From contig JACDOC010000008.1 in assembly GCA_017656295.1 (NCBI GenBank), positions 1-64,000 on the forward strand: a stretch of DNA of 64,000 nucleotides, given 5' to 3'. Of the stretch, positions 54,700 through 64,000 are shown piece by piece (the stretch's first letter is position 1; each line of letters opens with the position of its first letter). The stretch is from Bacillus sp. (in: firmicutes). GTDB taxonomy: Bacteria > Bacillota > Bacilli > Bacillales > JACDOC01. The notes under the pieces are model-generated. The model made no database searches, was not told the origin of the DNA, and saw only the letters and a program-made list of their open reading frames with translations. Position numbers and translations under genes: made by a program.

Positions 54700-56967
54700 A
54701 TGGTAAAACGAAGTCGCATTGTGGCGTTCTTTCTCATTCTTCTTTTATTAGCAAGCGGAATGGGAATGACAACGTCCAACATCTTGAACAATATGAAACT
54801 AGGCCTAGATTTGCAAGGTGGATTTGAAGTTCTTTACGAAGTCTACCCAATAAAAGAGGGGCAAAAAATTGATAAAGATACCATTACAAATACCATTCAA
54901 ACGTTAGATAAACGGATTAATGTACTTGGTGTAAGCGAACCGATTATCGAACCAGAAGGTGATAATCGGATTCGAATCCAGCTTGCGGGTGTGGAAGATC
55001 AAAACGAAGCGAGAGAATTGTTAGCTACCCAAGCTAATTTAACGTTTCGTGATGTAAATGATAACTTGATGTTAGACGGTTCCGATTTAAAAGAAGGTGG
55101 AGCGAAACAATCGTTCACGGAAACCGGTCAACCTAACGTCGTTGTTCAATTAAAAGATGCTAATAAGTTTAAAGAAGTCACACAAAAAATTTCAAGCATG
55201 CCATATCCAGACAATCGTCTTGTTATTTGGATGGATTTTAAAGAAGGGGTTGACTCGTTCCGCGAAGAAGAAGGAAAAGCCAATCCGAAATTCGTTTCCG
55301 CACCGTTTGTTGAGCAAACGTTTAACACAACAGAAGTTACCATTCAAGGGAGCTTTACAGTAGAAGAAGCGCAAAACCTTGCAGCGATTTTAAATGCAGG
55401 TGCACTTCCTGTAGAACTAAAAGAAATTTACTCCACTTCCGTTGGTGCAAAATTTGGTGAAAAAGCGCTTGAGACAACGGTATTTGCCGGTATAATCGGT
55501 ATTTTAGCAGTGTATTTATTTATGATTTTTTATTATCGTTTTCCTGGAGTTATCGCTACAATCACATTGTCCATATACATTTATTTAATTTTGTTAATAT
55601 TCGATTGGATGAATGCGGTGTTAACCCTTCCTGGAATTGCAGCTCTTATTTTAGGGGTCGGAATGGCTGTTGACGCCAACATCATTACGTATGAGCGAAT
55701 TCGTGAAGAAATTAAAGTTGGAAAACCGATTCGTTCAGCATTTGAAGCTGGTAACAAACAGTCATTTATGACGATTTTGGATGCGAATGTGACCACCATT
55801 TTAGCTGGTATTGTTCTTTTCATTTATGGAACGAGCTCTGTTAAAGGGTTTGCGACGATGCTCATTGTCAGTATTTTAACAAGCTTTTTAACAGCTGTTT
55901 TCGGTTCACGTTTCTTATTAGGATTATGGGTAAAGAGCCGTTTCTTAAAGGACAAGCCACATTGGTTTGGCGTGAAACGCTCCGATATTCACGACTTAGC
56001 GGAGAACATGGATACACTTGATTTACCAACCAAATTTGACCGGTTCGACTTTGTGGCGAAGCGTAAAATGTTCTTTATTATTTCTTCCTTGCTCATTGCA
56101 GCAGGAATCGCTGTGATAGGAATTTTCCGTTTAAATTTAGGAATTGATTTTGCAAGCGGATCACGAGTCGAATTAACAAGTGATTCCCCATTAACGATGG
56201 AAGAAGTGTCAAAAGAACTAGAGGAGGTTGGTTTTGCCTCTGATAATATCATTTTATATGGAGACCAAAACGAAACCGCCGTCGTTCGTTACAAAACGGT
56301 ATTGCAAAAAGATGAAATAAGTAAAATAAAATCACATTTTAAGGACAAATACGGTATCGAACCAAATGTAAGTACCGTTTCTCCAATCGTTGGTAAAGAG
56401 TTAGCGAAAAACGCACTTAAAGCATTAGCCATCGCCTCCATTGGTATTATTCTCTATGTCACGCTTCGATTTGAGTGGTCGATGGCCTTAGCCGCTATTG
56501 TGGCGCTATTACACGATGCTTTCTTTATTATCGCATTCTTCAGCTTAACGCGTTTAGAGGTAGATGTCCCATTCATTGCTGCCGTGTTAACCATCGTCGG
56601 CTATTCCATTAACGATACGATCGTTACGTTTGACCGAATTCGCGAAAATATGCGTCGTAAAAAACGCTTTAAATCGAACGAGGATATTGCTGAAGTGGTG
56701 AATCGCAGCTTGCGACAAACGATGTCTCGTTCCATTAATACGGTGTTAACAGTTATCCTAACAGTAATTGCTTTACTGTTATTTGGAAGTAATTCAATTC
56801 AAAACTTCTCTATTGCATTACTCGTAGGTTTAATTTCAGGTACGTATTCGTCCCTATTTATTGCTGCCCAACTCTGGTATGTTTTAAAAAGTAAAGAACT
56901 AAAGAAAAAAGGGACAATTAAAACGTACAAAGAAAAGCGTACATGGACAGATGAACCACAAGTATAA
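54700..56967 (+). CDS. secDF: Fused protein-export subunit SecDF
   Basis: 755 residues; SecD and SecF are joined as in B. subtilis, giving 12 transmembrane helices. The SecD half has LDLQGG at 36-41 and GVGMAVDANIITYERIREE; the SecF half starts near 445, with NLGIDFASGSRVEL near 477 and VGYSINDTIVTFDRIRENMR. SecDF uses the proton gradient to assist late translocation. AAGGAGG is 11 bases before the ATG. Works with YajC from this window. Confidence 0.97.
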   Translation: MVKRSRIVAFFLILLLLASGMGMTTSNILNNMKLGLDLQGGFEVLYEVYPIKEGQKIDKDTITNTIQTLDKRINVLGVSEPIIEPEGDNRIRIQLAGVEDQNEARELLATQANLTFRDVNDNLMLDGSDLKEGGAKQSFTETGQPNVVVQLKDANKFKEVTQKISSMPYPDNRLVIWMDFKEGVDSFREEEGKANPKFVSAPFVEQTFNTTEVTIQGSFTVEEAQNLAAILNAGALPVELKEIYSTSVGAKFGEKALETTVFAGIIGILAVYLFMIFYYRFPGVIATITLSIYIYLILLIFDWMNAVLTLPGIAALILGVGMAVDANIITYERIREEIKVGKPIRSAFEAGNKQSFMTILDANVTTILAGIVLFIYGTSSVKGFATMLIVSILTSFLTAVFGSRFLLGLWVKSRFLKDKPHWFGVKRSDIHDLAENMDTLDLPTKFDRFDFVAKRKMFFIISSLLIAAGIAVIGIFRLNLGIDFASGSRVELTSDSPLTMEEVSKELEEVGFASDNIILYGDQNETAVVRYKTVLQKDEISKIKSHFKDKYGIEPNVSTVSPIVGKELAKNALKALAIASIGIILYVTLRFEWSMALAAIVALLHDAFFIIAFFSLTRLEVDVPFIAAVLTIVGYSINDTIVTFDRIRENMRRKKRFKSNEDIAEVVNRSLRQTMSRSINTVLTVILTVIALLLFGSNSIQNFSIALLVGLISGTYSSLFIAAQLWYVLKSKELKKKGTIKTYKEKRTWTDEPQV

Positions 56968-56968
56968 C

Positions 56969-56998
56969 AAAATCGGGGGATGGCCCCGATTTTATTTT
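56969..56998 (+). terminator. Terminator after secDF
   Basis: AAAATCGGGG (56969-56978), loop GATGG, CCCCGATTTT (56984-56993), then ATTTT. Confidence 0.85.
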
Positions 56999-57086
56999 TA
57001 TCCCACCTTAACGGGATTAAGATCCCACAATGAAACAAAAGAAGATTGGATGGGGATCAACTGCCCGTAAAGGTCCGATAAGTTGA

Positions 57087-57127
57087 ACTAACCATCAGTG
57101 GGGGATTAAGCCCCCTACTGATAGGAG
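57087..57127. repeat. Short dispersed hairpin repeat, copy 2
   Basis: ACTAACCATCAGTGGGGG pairs through loop ATTAAG with CCCCCTACTGATAGG, giving a stem of 5 plus 6 bp with one bulge. Outer arms match the copy at 31563-31597. It lies in the gap between secDF and the cation transporter; function unknown. Confidence 0.55.
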
Positions 57128-57249
57128 TTTTACTTTATCTGAGCGAAGAAGATTCCTATATTTATTTTCTTTGGAAAAGAACATAGGCATTTCTCGTCAA
57201 ATCGGGTACACTACAGGTGAGGAAGTGGGAATGGAAAGGAGTCTAAAAA

Positions 57250-58146
57250 GTGTCAACAGAAGAGCGTTTCAAAAAAGCAGAGCAGGCAGCCATGATTGGC
57301 GTTATCGGCAATATCGTCCTAGCTGTGTTAAAATGGCTGGCTGGTTGGTACGGTAATAGTAAAGCATTGATGGCTGACGCGATCCATTCCGCTTCGGATG
57401 TAGCTGGTTCATTAGCTGTATGGATTGGACTAAAAGCAGCTAAGCAACCTCCTGATGAAGATCATCCATACGGACATGGAAAAGCAGAATCGATTGCGGC
57501 GATTATTGTAGCCGTTCTATTATTCCTTGTCGGTATCGAAATTGGTATTTCGTCCATTGAATTGTTTTTTCACCCGTTGGAAGCGCCGACAACTATTGCA
57601 ATCGTCGTCGTTATAGTTTCCATTTTAGTCAAAGAAGGAATGTTTCAATATAAATATCGTTTAGGAAAAATGCTTAATAGTGATGCGTTAATTGTGAACG
57701 CATACGAACATCGTTCTGACGTGCTATCTTCGTTAGCTGCCTTGATTGGTATTTCCTTATCCATGCTAGGGGGATACTTTCATATCGAATGGCTTGTATA
57801 TGCGGATCCGGTAGCAGGAGTTGTTGTAGCTATTTTTATTATGAAAATGGCGTGGAAGCTTGGATACGATTCCATTCATAACACGATGGATCACGTCCTT
57901 CATGAAGAAGAAGCAATGGAGTTGCGAAGAATTGCTGCATCCGTTCCTGAAGTAAAAAAAGTGGATGAACTGCATGCTCGTGAACATGGTCACTATGTCA
58001 TTATTGATTTGAAAATATCGGTTGATCCAAATATGACCGTAGAAGAAGGGCATCGCGTTGGGAAGAAAGTTAAAAAGGAATTGCTAAAAGTCCCTCATGT
58101 CCATGATGTCTTAGTACATATTAACCCGTTTAATCCTGATGACTAA
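57250..58146 (+). CDS. Cation diffusion facilitator transporter
   Basis: 298 residues from GTG, AAAGGAG 8 bases upstream. Six transmembrane helices with the CDF metal-site signatures (MADAIHSASDVAGS in helix 2, NAYEHRSDVLSS in helix 5) and a C-terminal cytoplasmic ferredoxin-like domain (about 210-298) with VKKVDELHAREHGHYVIID. It exports divalent metals such as Zn, Fe or Mn by proton exchange; the metal is not determined. No metal-responsive regulator adjoins. Confidence 0.93.
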   Translation: MSTEERFKKAEQAAMIGVIGNIVLAVLKWLAGWYGNSKALMADAIHSASDVAGSLAVWIGLKAAKQPPDEDHPYGHGKAESIAAIIVAVLLFLVGIEIGISSIELFFHPLEAPTTIAIVVVIVSILVKEGMFQYKYRLGKMLNSDALIVNAYEHRSDVLSSLAALIGISLSMLGGYFHIEWLVYADPVAGVVVAIFIMKMAWKLGYDSIHNTMDHVLHEEEAMELRRIAASVPEVKKVDELHAREHGHYVIIDLKISVDPNMTVEEGHRVGKKVKKELLKVPHVHDVLVHINPFNPDD

Positions 58147-58181
58147 GAGGGATGCTAATAGGTAAATCGTTCATTATTGAG

Positions 58182-58213
58182 AAAGCGTAGTCGATGAACA
58201 CTACGCTTTTTTT
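58182..58213 (+). terminator. Terminator after the cation transporter
   Basis: AAAGCGTAGT (58182-58191), 8-base loop, ACTACGCTTT (58200-58209), then TTTT. Confidence 0.85.
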
Positions 58214-58288
58214 CGTACTTTCAGAAAGAAGATAGTTCCTAGCATGATAAACAAACGATGGCTTAATAGTTGAACGTACGACATTTCA

Positions 58289-58317
58289 TTGAAACAACGT
58301 AATCACTCCTGTATAAT
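58289..58317 (+). promoter_or_regulatory. Sigma-A promoter of recJ
   Basis: TTGAAA (58289-58294), 17-bp spacer, perfect TATAAT (58312-58317), 23 bp before the recJ ATG. Confidence 0.8.
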
Positions 58318-58340
58318 AAGATAGGCTGAGGGGTGAACGT

Positions 58341-60704
58341 ATGTTAAAGTCAAAAACCCGTTGGATTGTTCGGCATTCTAACGAAAGTACTGCCAAAAAA
58401 TTGGCGAACGAATTAAATATATCGGAAATATTAGCATCCTTACTTTTGAATAGAGGAATTACCGACCGTGACGAAGCACGGCGCTTTTTATTTGACGAAG
58501 GGGAGTCCTTTCACGACCCTTTTTTGTTCCCCGATATGAAAAAAGCTGTTGAACGTATTCAACAAGCTATACATCTGCAAGAAAAAATACTCGTTTATGG
58601 GGACTATGATGCGGATGGTGTCAGTAGTACGGTCATAATGATGACGGTTTTACGGGATTTAGGTGCCAATGTGGAATATTATATTCCCGACCGATTCACT
58701 GAGGGATACGGTCCAAATGAACAAGCTTTTCGTCTGGCCGCTGAACAAGGTGTTAAATTAATTATTACCGTAGACACCGGCATTGCAGCTGTTAACGAAA
58801 TTCGGCTAGCTAATGAGCTTGGAATGGATGTGATCTTAACGGATCATCACGAACCGGGGCCTGTTCTTCCAGATGCTTTGGCTATCATCCACCCGAAAAT
58901 TCCTAACTGCCCGTACCCCTTTTCCGATTTGGCTGGTGTAGGAGTTGCTTTTAAATTAGCGCATGCGTTGTATGGAGAAGTTCCTACACACTTACTTGAC
59001 ATTGCTGTCATCGGGACGATTGCTGATTTAGTTCCCTTACATGGAGAAAATCGTTCCATTGCCAAAGAAGGAATTAAGCGTCTGAAGCTATCGACTCGCC
59101 CTGGTATACAAGCATTATTGAAAGTGGCTAAAGTCAATCAATCGTCTTTGGATGAAGAAACGATCGGTTTCGTCATTGGTCCTCGCATTAATGCGGCAGG
59201 TCGTCTCGATCATGCCAATATTGCTGTCGAACTTTTATTATGTACTGATGATAATATCGCATATGAACAGGCTAAAGTAATCGATGAATTAAATAAAGAA
59301 CGTCAAGGTATTGTCAATGAAATAACAAAGGAAGCAGTTCAAATGGTGGAAGAAATGTTTCCACCAGAAGAAAACGATGTGTTAGTGATCGGAAAAGAAA
59401 ATTGGAATGCGGGAGTTATTGGTATTGTTGCTTCTCGATTAGTAGAAAAATTTTATCGCCCAGTCATTGTCCTCAGCTACGATCGGGAAACAAACTTAGC
59501 GAAGGGATCGGCCCGAAGTATTATCGGTTTTGATTTGTTTCAAAACTTGTCTGCCTGTCGAGATCTTCTCCCTCATTTCGGGGGACACCCGATGGCAGCT
59601 GGAATGACTTTGGCGATTGAAGATGTGGACAAGCTTCGAATGCGTTTAAATGAGTTGGCGAAAGAACAGTTGACAGAAAAAGACTTTATCCCATTAACGG
59701 AGGTTGACGCTGAAATTCGTTTAGATTCCGTTTCCCTCCAAACGATTGAAGAGCTCTTATTACTAGCCCCATTTGGTATCGAAAACCCGAAGCCGAAAGT
59801 TTTAATTAAAGATGTTTCACTTGATACGATCCGAAAAATTGGGGCCGATCAATCCCATTTAAAAGTCGTTCTTTCTTATAATCAACATACATTAGATGGT
59901 GTTGGTTTTGGTTTTGGAGAATTGGCGGATCATATATCACCGTTAGCAAAAGTTTCTGTCATCGGGGAATTGTCCATTAACGAATGGAATCAAATTCGGA
60001 AACCACAAATGATGTTGCATGATTTATGCGTCAACGAGTGGCAATTGTTTGATGTCCGTGGAATCAACATGGATCAATGGAAACCAAAAATACCAGCCGA
60101 TGAACATGTAGTTATCCTATTTCGTGAAGAATCGTCGACTTTTACTTCCAAATACTCAGACCTCAATATAAAGGTAATCTTAACAGAAGAAGATGCGAAG
60201 AGGATGAACATTACAGGAAAAGCTGTAGTTTTATTCGACTTACCGACGTCTCCTACCGTGTTAGAGGCTTTACTTCAGGGGAAATCCCCTCATCGGATAT
60301 ACGCCCATTTTTTCCAAAAAGATTCCCAATATTTTCGAACTATACCTACACGAGAGCATTTTAAGTGGTATTATGCGTTTTTAGCGAAAAAAGGTGGGTT
60401 CGACTTAAAAAGGTATGGAGATGAATTAGCCAAATATCGTGGTTGGTCAAAAGAAACAATTGATTTCATGTCACAGGTGTTTTTTGAACTCGATTTTGTT
60501 ACAATAAAGGATGGATTTATTTCATTAAATCCTATTAAAGTAAAAAGGGATTTATCAGAATCTAAAACGTATCAACAATTGCTAACAATGTTTCAATTAG
60601 AACAAGATTTACTTTATTCATCTTACCGAGATTTGAAGCGATGGTTTGACAAACGTATTGAATCGTCGGTGAAAAATGAGGAGGAAATCGAAGCATGGAT
60701 TTAA
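58341..60704 (+). CDS. recJ: Single-stranded-DNA-specific exonuclease RecJ
   Basis: 787 residues; 5'-3' exonuclease of recombination and repair. DHH phosphoesterase motifs: [12 protein letters not shown] near 85-97, [15 protein letters not shown] near 170, and GGHPMAAGM for DHHA1 near 415. The C-terminal extension (about 550-787) is the Bacillus-type RecJ C domain. GAGGGGTGA precedes the ATG. The end overlaps apt by 10 bp. Confidence 0.97.
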   Translation: MLKSKTRWIVRHSNESTAKKLANELNISEILASLLLNRGITDRDEARRFLFDEGESFHDPFLFPDMKKAVERIQQAIHLQEKILVYGDYDADGVSSTVIMMTVLRDLGANVEYYIPDRFTEGYGPNEQAFRLAAEQGVKLIITVDTGIAAVNEIRLANELGMDVILTDHHEPGPVLPDALAIIHPKIPNCPYPFSDLAGVGVAFKLAHALYGEVPTHLLDIAVIGTIADLVPLHGENRSIAKEGIKRLKLSTRPGIQALLKVAKVNQSSLDEETIGFVIGPRINAAGRLDHANIAVELLLCTDDNIAYEQAKVIDELNKERQGIVNEITKEAVQMVEEMFPPEENDVLVIGKENWNAGVIGIVASRLVEKFYRPVIVLSYDRETNLAKGSARSIIGFDLFQNLSACRDLLPHFGGHPMAAGMTLAIEDVDKLRMRLNELAKEQLTEKDFIPLTEVDAEIRLDSVSLQTIEELLLLAPFGIENPKPKVLIKDVSLDTIRKIGADQSHLKVVLSYNQHTLDGVGFGFGELADHISPLAKVSVIGELSINEWNQIRKPQMMLHDLCVNEWQLFDVRGINMDQWKPKIPADEHVVILFREESSTFTSKYSDLNIKVILTEEDAKRMNITGKAVVLFDLPTSPTVLEALLQGKSPHRIYAHFFQKDSQYFRTIPTREHFKWYYAFLAKKGGFDLKRYGDELAKYRGWSKETIDFMSQVFFELDFVTIKDGFISLNPIKVKRDLSESKTYQQLLTMFQLEQDLLYSSYRDLKRWFDKRIESSVKNEEEIEAWI

Positions 60705-61210
60705 AGCAATATGTAACCATTGTACCTGATTGGCCAAAGCCAGGAATAAAATTTAAAGATATTACTACATTAATGGATAAAGGCGATGCCTTTAAATATG
60801 CAACAGATCAAATCGTAGAATACGCCCGTGAAAAACAAGTTGATATTGTTGTAGGACCAGAAGCACGTGGGTTTATTATTGGCTGCCCAGTAGCGTATGC
60901 ATTAGGAGTCGGCTTTGCCCCTGTCCGCAAAGAAGGGAAATTACCGCGTGAAACCATTAAAGTTGATTATGGTCTTGAATACGGAAAAGACGTACTTACA
61001 ATTCATAAAGATGCGATTAAACCTGGCCAACGTGTATTAATTACTGACGACTTATTAGCAACTGGGGGAACGATTGAAGCAACGATTAAACTAGTCGAAC
61101 AGCTAGGTGGAATTGTTGCTGGAATCGCCTTTTTAATTGAATTAAAATATTTAGAAGGACGCAAAAAATTAGAAGGATACGATATTCTTACTTTAATGCA
61201 ATACGATTAA
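60695..61210 (+). CDS. apt: Adenine phosphoribosyltransferase
   Basis: 171 residues; converts adenine and PRPP to AMP. The PRPP-binding loop is [13 protein letters not shown] near 118-130 and [11 protein letters not shown] near the N-terminus is typical. GAGGAGG in the recJ end serves as ribosome site. Its stop is part of the following terminator stem. Between recJ and relA as in B. subtilis. Confidence 0.98.
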   Translation: MDLKQYVTIVPDWPKPGIKFKDITTLMDKGDAFKYATDQIVEYAREKQVDIVVGPEARGFIIGCPVAYALGVGFAPVRKEGKLPRETIKVDYGLEYGKDVLTIHKDAIKPGQRVLITDDLLATGGTIEATIKLVEQLGGIVAGIAFLIELKYLEGRKKLEGYDILTLMQYD

Positions 61211-61248
61211 AGAAATATCGGGGGTGAGTCCCCCGATATTTCTTTAAT
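61208..61248 (+). terminator. Terminator after apt
   Basis: A 17-bp stem (61208-61224 with 61230-61246) with loop TGAGT, including the apt stop codon; it ends in TTTCTTTA. Confidence 0.85.
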
Positions 61249-61373
61249 TTCACTAGAAATTTATAAGACAAAAGGCTTAACCACTTTACATCTTCCTATT
61301 TTTTTTCGATAATAGTAACAATCATAATATTTTCGAGAGATTAGGTTGGATACCATTCAAAAAAGGTGATTAC

Positions 61374-63569
61374 ATGGCGAACGATCAAGTTTTAACCGCC
61401 GAACAGGTCATAAATCGAACAAAGGAATATTTGAATGATGAACATGTGCAAATGGTAAAAAAAGCATATCAATTTGCATATGAGGCTCATAAAGATCAAT
61501 ACCGAAAATCTGGAGAACCTTACATTATTCATCCCGTTCAAGTAGCAGGAATATTGGCTGATTTACAAATGGATCCAGCGACTGTCGCAGCTGGTTTCTT
61601 ACACGATGTAGTCGAAGATACAGACGTCACATTAGAACAGCTGAAGGAAGAATTTAACGAAGAAGTAGCGATGCTTGTTGATGGGGTAACGAAGCTTGGA
61701 AAAATAAAATATAAATCCCATGAAGAACAACAGGCAGAAAACCATCGGAAAATGTTTGTCGCCATGGCTCAAGATATTCGAGTCATTTTAATTAAGCTAG
61801 CCGATCGCCTTCATAATATGCGAACGTTAAAACATTTACCGAACGAAAAACAGCGGAGAATTTCGAACGAAACGTTAGAAATTTTTGCTCCGCTCGCTCA
61901 TCGTCTAGGAATCTCAAAAATAAAGTGGGAATTAGAAGATACATCGCTTCGTTATTTAAATCCGCAACAATATTATCGTATTGTTAATTTAATGAAGAAA
62001 AAACGTGCGGAACGAGAGCAATATTTAGAAGAAGTCATAGCCGAAATGCGTCAACGACTAAACGAAGTGTCCATCAAAGCAGAAATTTCAGGTCGACCGA
62101 AGCACATTTATAGCATTTATCGGAAAATGGCTCTTCAAAATAAACAATTTAACGAAATTTATGATTTATTAGCGGTACGTATTATCGTGGATAGTATAAA
62201 AGACTGCTATGCTGTCCTCGGCATAATTCACACGTGTTGGAAACCGATGCCAGGTCGCTTTAAAGATTATATTGCTATGCCGAAGCCTAATATGTATCAA
62301 TCGCTTCATACGACGGTTATCGGACCAAAAGGGGAACCATTAGAAGTTCAAATTCGAACTTTTGACATGCACCGTGTAGCTGAGTACGGGGTGGCTGCCC
62401 ACTGGGCGTATAAAGAAGGAAAACGAGTCGATGACCGAGCTTCGTTTGAGAAAAAATTGACGTGGTTCCGCGAAATTTTAGAGTTCCAAAATGAAACTGC
62501 TAATGCAGAAGAATTTATGGAGTCATTAAAAATTGACTTGTTCTCCGACATGGTGTTTGTGTTTACGCCAAAAGGAGATGTGATTGAACTTCCTTCAGGG
62601 TCGGTTCCCATTGATTTTGCTTATCGGATTCATTCAGAAATCGGGAATAAAACAATTGGTGCGAAAGTAAATGGAAAGATGGTTCCTCTTGATTATCGAT
62701 TAAAAACAGGGGATATCGTCGAAATTTTAACTTCCAAACACTCGTATGGGCCTAGTCAAGACTGGTTGAAGCTTGCGCAAACATCCCAGGCGAAAAATAA
62801 AATTAAGCAGTTTTTCAAGAAACAACGAAAAGAAGAAAACATTGAAAAAGGTCGCGAGTTAGTGGAAAAAGAAATCCGAAATATGGATTTTGATGTGAAA
62901 GATGTCCTCACTCAAGAGAATGTCAAACGAGTGGCTGAAAAATTTAATTTCTCAAATGAAGAGGATATGTACGCAGCAGTCGGTTATAACGGGATTACTG
63001 CTGCCCAAATTGCTAATCGTTTGACGGAGAAATTACGGAAGAAAAAAGAACAAGAAGAAGTTTCTCTAACAGATAAAGTGACTGAATTAAAAACGTTCCC
63101 TTCTTCCTCAAAAAAGAGAGATACAGGGGTTCGAGTAAAAGGGATCGATAATTTATTAATCCGATTATCGAGATGTTGTAATCCAGTACCAGGAGATGAA
63201 ATCGTCGGATTCATTACAAAAGGTCGGGGAGTATCGGTTCACAGGACCGATTGTCCAAACATGTTAACGGAAGTCGCTCAACAACGGTTAATACCAGTCG
63301 AATGGGAAACCGGTGCCGCAAACCGGAAAGAATACAATGTGGATATTGAAATTTCTGGTTTCGATCGACGCGGATTGCTAAACGAAGTATTGCAAGCCGT
63401 CAACGAAACAAAAACGAATATTTCTGCTGTTACAGGTCGCTCGGATCGCAATAAAATGGCAACAATTATTATGACTATTGCCATTCATAACGTGAGCCAT
63501 TTGCATAAAGTTGTAGAGCGAATTAAACAAATTCCTGATATTTATGCGGTAAGAAGAATTATGAATTAA
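61374..63569 (+). CDS. relA: Bifunctional (p)ppGpp synthetase/hydrolase Rel
   Basis: 731 residues. HD hydrolase domain (about 30-190) with His53, His77-Asp78 and Glu81-Asp82 intact, so degradation should work; synthetase domain (about 230-345: [30 protein letters not shown]); TGS (about 390-450); helical and zinc-finger region with [12 protein letters not shown] and HRTDCPN; C-terminal ACT (about 655-731). Central stringent-response enzyme of Firmicutes. AAAAGGTGA precedes the ATG. Followed after 11 bp by dtd. Confidence 0.98.
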   Translation: MANDQVLTAEQVINRTKEYLNDEHVQMVKKAYQFAYEAHKDQYRKSGEPYIIHPVQVAGILADLQMDPATVAAGFLHDVVEDTDVTLEQLKEEFNEEVAMLVDGVTKLGKIKYKSHEEQQAENHRKMFVAMAQDIRVILIKLADRLHNMRTLKHLPNEKQRRISNETLEIFAPLAHRLGISKIKWELEDTSLRYLNPQQYYRIVNLMKKKRAEREQYLEEVIAEMRQRLNEVSIKAEISGRPKHIYSIYRKMALQNKQFNEIYDLLAVRIIVDSIKDCYAVLGIIHTCWKPMPGRFKDYIAMPKPNMYQSLHTTVIGPKGEPLEVQIRTFDMHRVAEYGVAAHWAYKEGKRVDDRASFEKKLTWFREILEFQNETANAEEFMESLKIDLFSDMVFVFTPKGDVIELPSGSVPIDFAYRIHSEIGNKTIGAKVNGKMVPLDYRLKTGDIVEILTSKHSYGPSQDWLKLAQTSQAKNKIKQFFKKQRKEENIEKGRELVEKEIRNMDFDVKDVLTQENVKRVAEKFNFSNEEDMYAAVGYNGITAAQIANRLTEKLRKKKEQEEVSLTDKVTELKTFPSSSKKRDTGVRVKGIDNLLIRLSRCCNPVPGDEIVGFITKGRGVSVHRTDCPNMLTEVAQQRLIPVEWETGAANRKEYNVDIEISGFDRRGLLNEVLQAVNETKTNISAVTGRSDRNKMATIIMTIAIHNVSHLHKVVERIKQIPDIYAVRRIMN

Positions 63570-63580
63570 GGAGTCGAACA

Positions 63581-64000
63581 ATGAGAGTAGTTTTGCAACG
63601 GAGTAAAGAAGCACATGTAAAAGTAGACGGAGAAATTGTTGGACAAATCAAATGTGGTTTTGTGCTCCTTGTTGGCATCACACATGACGATACGGAAGAA
63701 GATGCGAAATATTTAGCCGAAAAAATCGTTCATCTTCGCGTATTTGAAGATGAAAATGGGAAATTAAATAAGTCGCTACTTGATGTTGGTGGACAAATCT
63801 TGTCTGTTTCTCAATTTACGTTGTATGGGGATTGCCGAAAAGGGCGACGACCGAATTTTATGGAAGCCGCTAAGCCGGATGTAGCGAAACCTTTATATGA
63901 ACGGTTTAACGACATGCTAAAAGAGTTAGGGGTTCATGTAGAAACAGGCGTGTTCGGGGCGATGATGGAAGTTCAATTAACCAATGATGGTCCGGTGACA
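63581..64000 (+). CDS. dtd: D-aminoacyl-tRNA deacylase, cut by window end
   Basis: 140 codons are visible of a protein usually about 147 residues; the 3' end lies beyond the window. Dtd removes D-amino acids (and glycine) mischarged on tRNA. Start [17 protein letters not shown], the SQFTLYGD active-site motif near 78-85 and the cross-subunit NDGPVT at the C-terminus are all present. AAGGAG is upstream of the ATG, 11 bp after relA. Confidence 0.96.
   Translation, partial: MRVVLQRSKEAHVKVDGEIVGQIKCGFVLLVGITHDDTEEDAKYLAEKIVHLRVFEDENGKLNKSLLDVGGQILSVSQFTLYGDCRKGRRPNFMEAAKPDVAKPLYERFNDMLKELGVHVETGVFGAMMEVQLTNDGPVT

Noticed and set aside
56999-57249. Metal riboswitch before the cation diffusion facilitator
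   Set aside because: Short hairpins are present, but the main one is a repeat also found before pheA, and no known Mn or Ni/Co riboswitch pattern was recognised.

Overview
The window is a contiguous stretch of a Bacillaceae (endospore-forming Firmicutes) chromosome. From spoIIB onward the gene order follows the classical Bacillus subtilis block: spoIIB-maf-radC-mreBCD-minCD-spoIVFAB-rplU-prp-rpmA-spo0B-obg-pheB-pheA-niaR/nifS-nadBCA-safA-ysxE-yebC-bofC-ruvAB-queA-tgt-yajC-yrzE-DUF421-spoVB-comN-secDF-recJ-apt-relA-dtd. The sequence is fairly A+T rich, uses many GTG/TTG starts with strong Shine-Dalgarno sequences, and carries an RNase G gene that B. subtilis lacks. I infer a relative of Anoxybacillus/Parageobacillus/Aeribacillus, but the species cannot be fixed from sequence reading alone.

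Region 1 (about 0.2-17.5 kb) is a complete-looking monoderm type IV pilus locus. A large VWA/Ig-like surface lipoprotein converges on three minor prepilins encoded on the minus strand, one of them a 625-residue PilX/GspK-like protein without Glu at +5. A divergent plus-strand operon follows: an acidic-repeat membrane protein, a PRC-barrel protein, a VanW/G5-like protein, then pilB, pilT, pilC, a major pilin, pilD, pilM, pilN, pilO and a second pilin. There is no secretin or PilP, as expected without an outer membrane.

Region 2 (17.6-31.5 kb) covers cell shape, division-site selection, sporulation signalling and ribosomal proteins: SpoIIB, Maf, RadC, MreBCD, MinCD, the sigma-K-processing protease pair SpoIVFA/SpoIVFB behind a good sigma-E promoter, RNase G, L21 with its leader RNA, the L27-processing protease Prp, L27, Spo0B, Obg and PheB. 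Region 3 (31.6-42.8 kb) holds PheA, a transposon-like cassette carrying a Nudix gene, the NiaR-controlled NAD synthesis genes (nifS, nadB, nadC, nadA, later nadE), a low-gene stretch with repeats and a decayed gene, and spore-coat genes safA and ysxE. Region 4 (42.9-64 kb) holds spore genes (YhcN-like lipoprotein, bofC, spoVB), yebC, ruvAB, queuosine genes, yajC/secDF, transporters, recJ, apt, relA and a truncated dtd.

The most striking non-canonical structures are: (i) an 860-bp cassette with about 26-bp terminal inverted repeats and a 9-bp target duplication, carrying a self-contained Nudix gene and inserted exactly in the loop of the shared pheA/niaR terminator, with no transposase; (ii) three copies of a 175-195 bp palindromic MITE-like element, each flanked by an 8-bp direct repeat; (iii) an apparent group II intron 5' fragment just after the yajC terminator; (iv) pilus accessory genes that together resemble a Gram-positive version of the PilY1/minor-pilin tip module.
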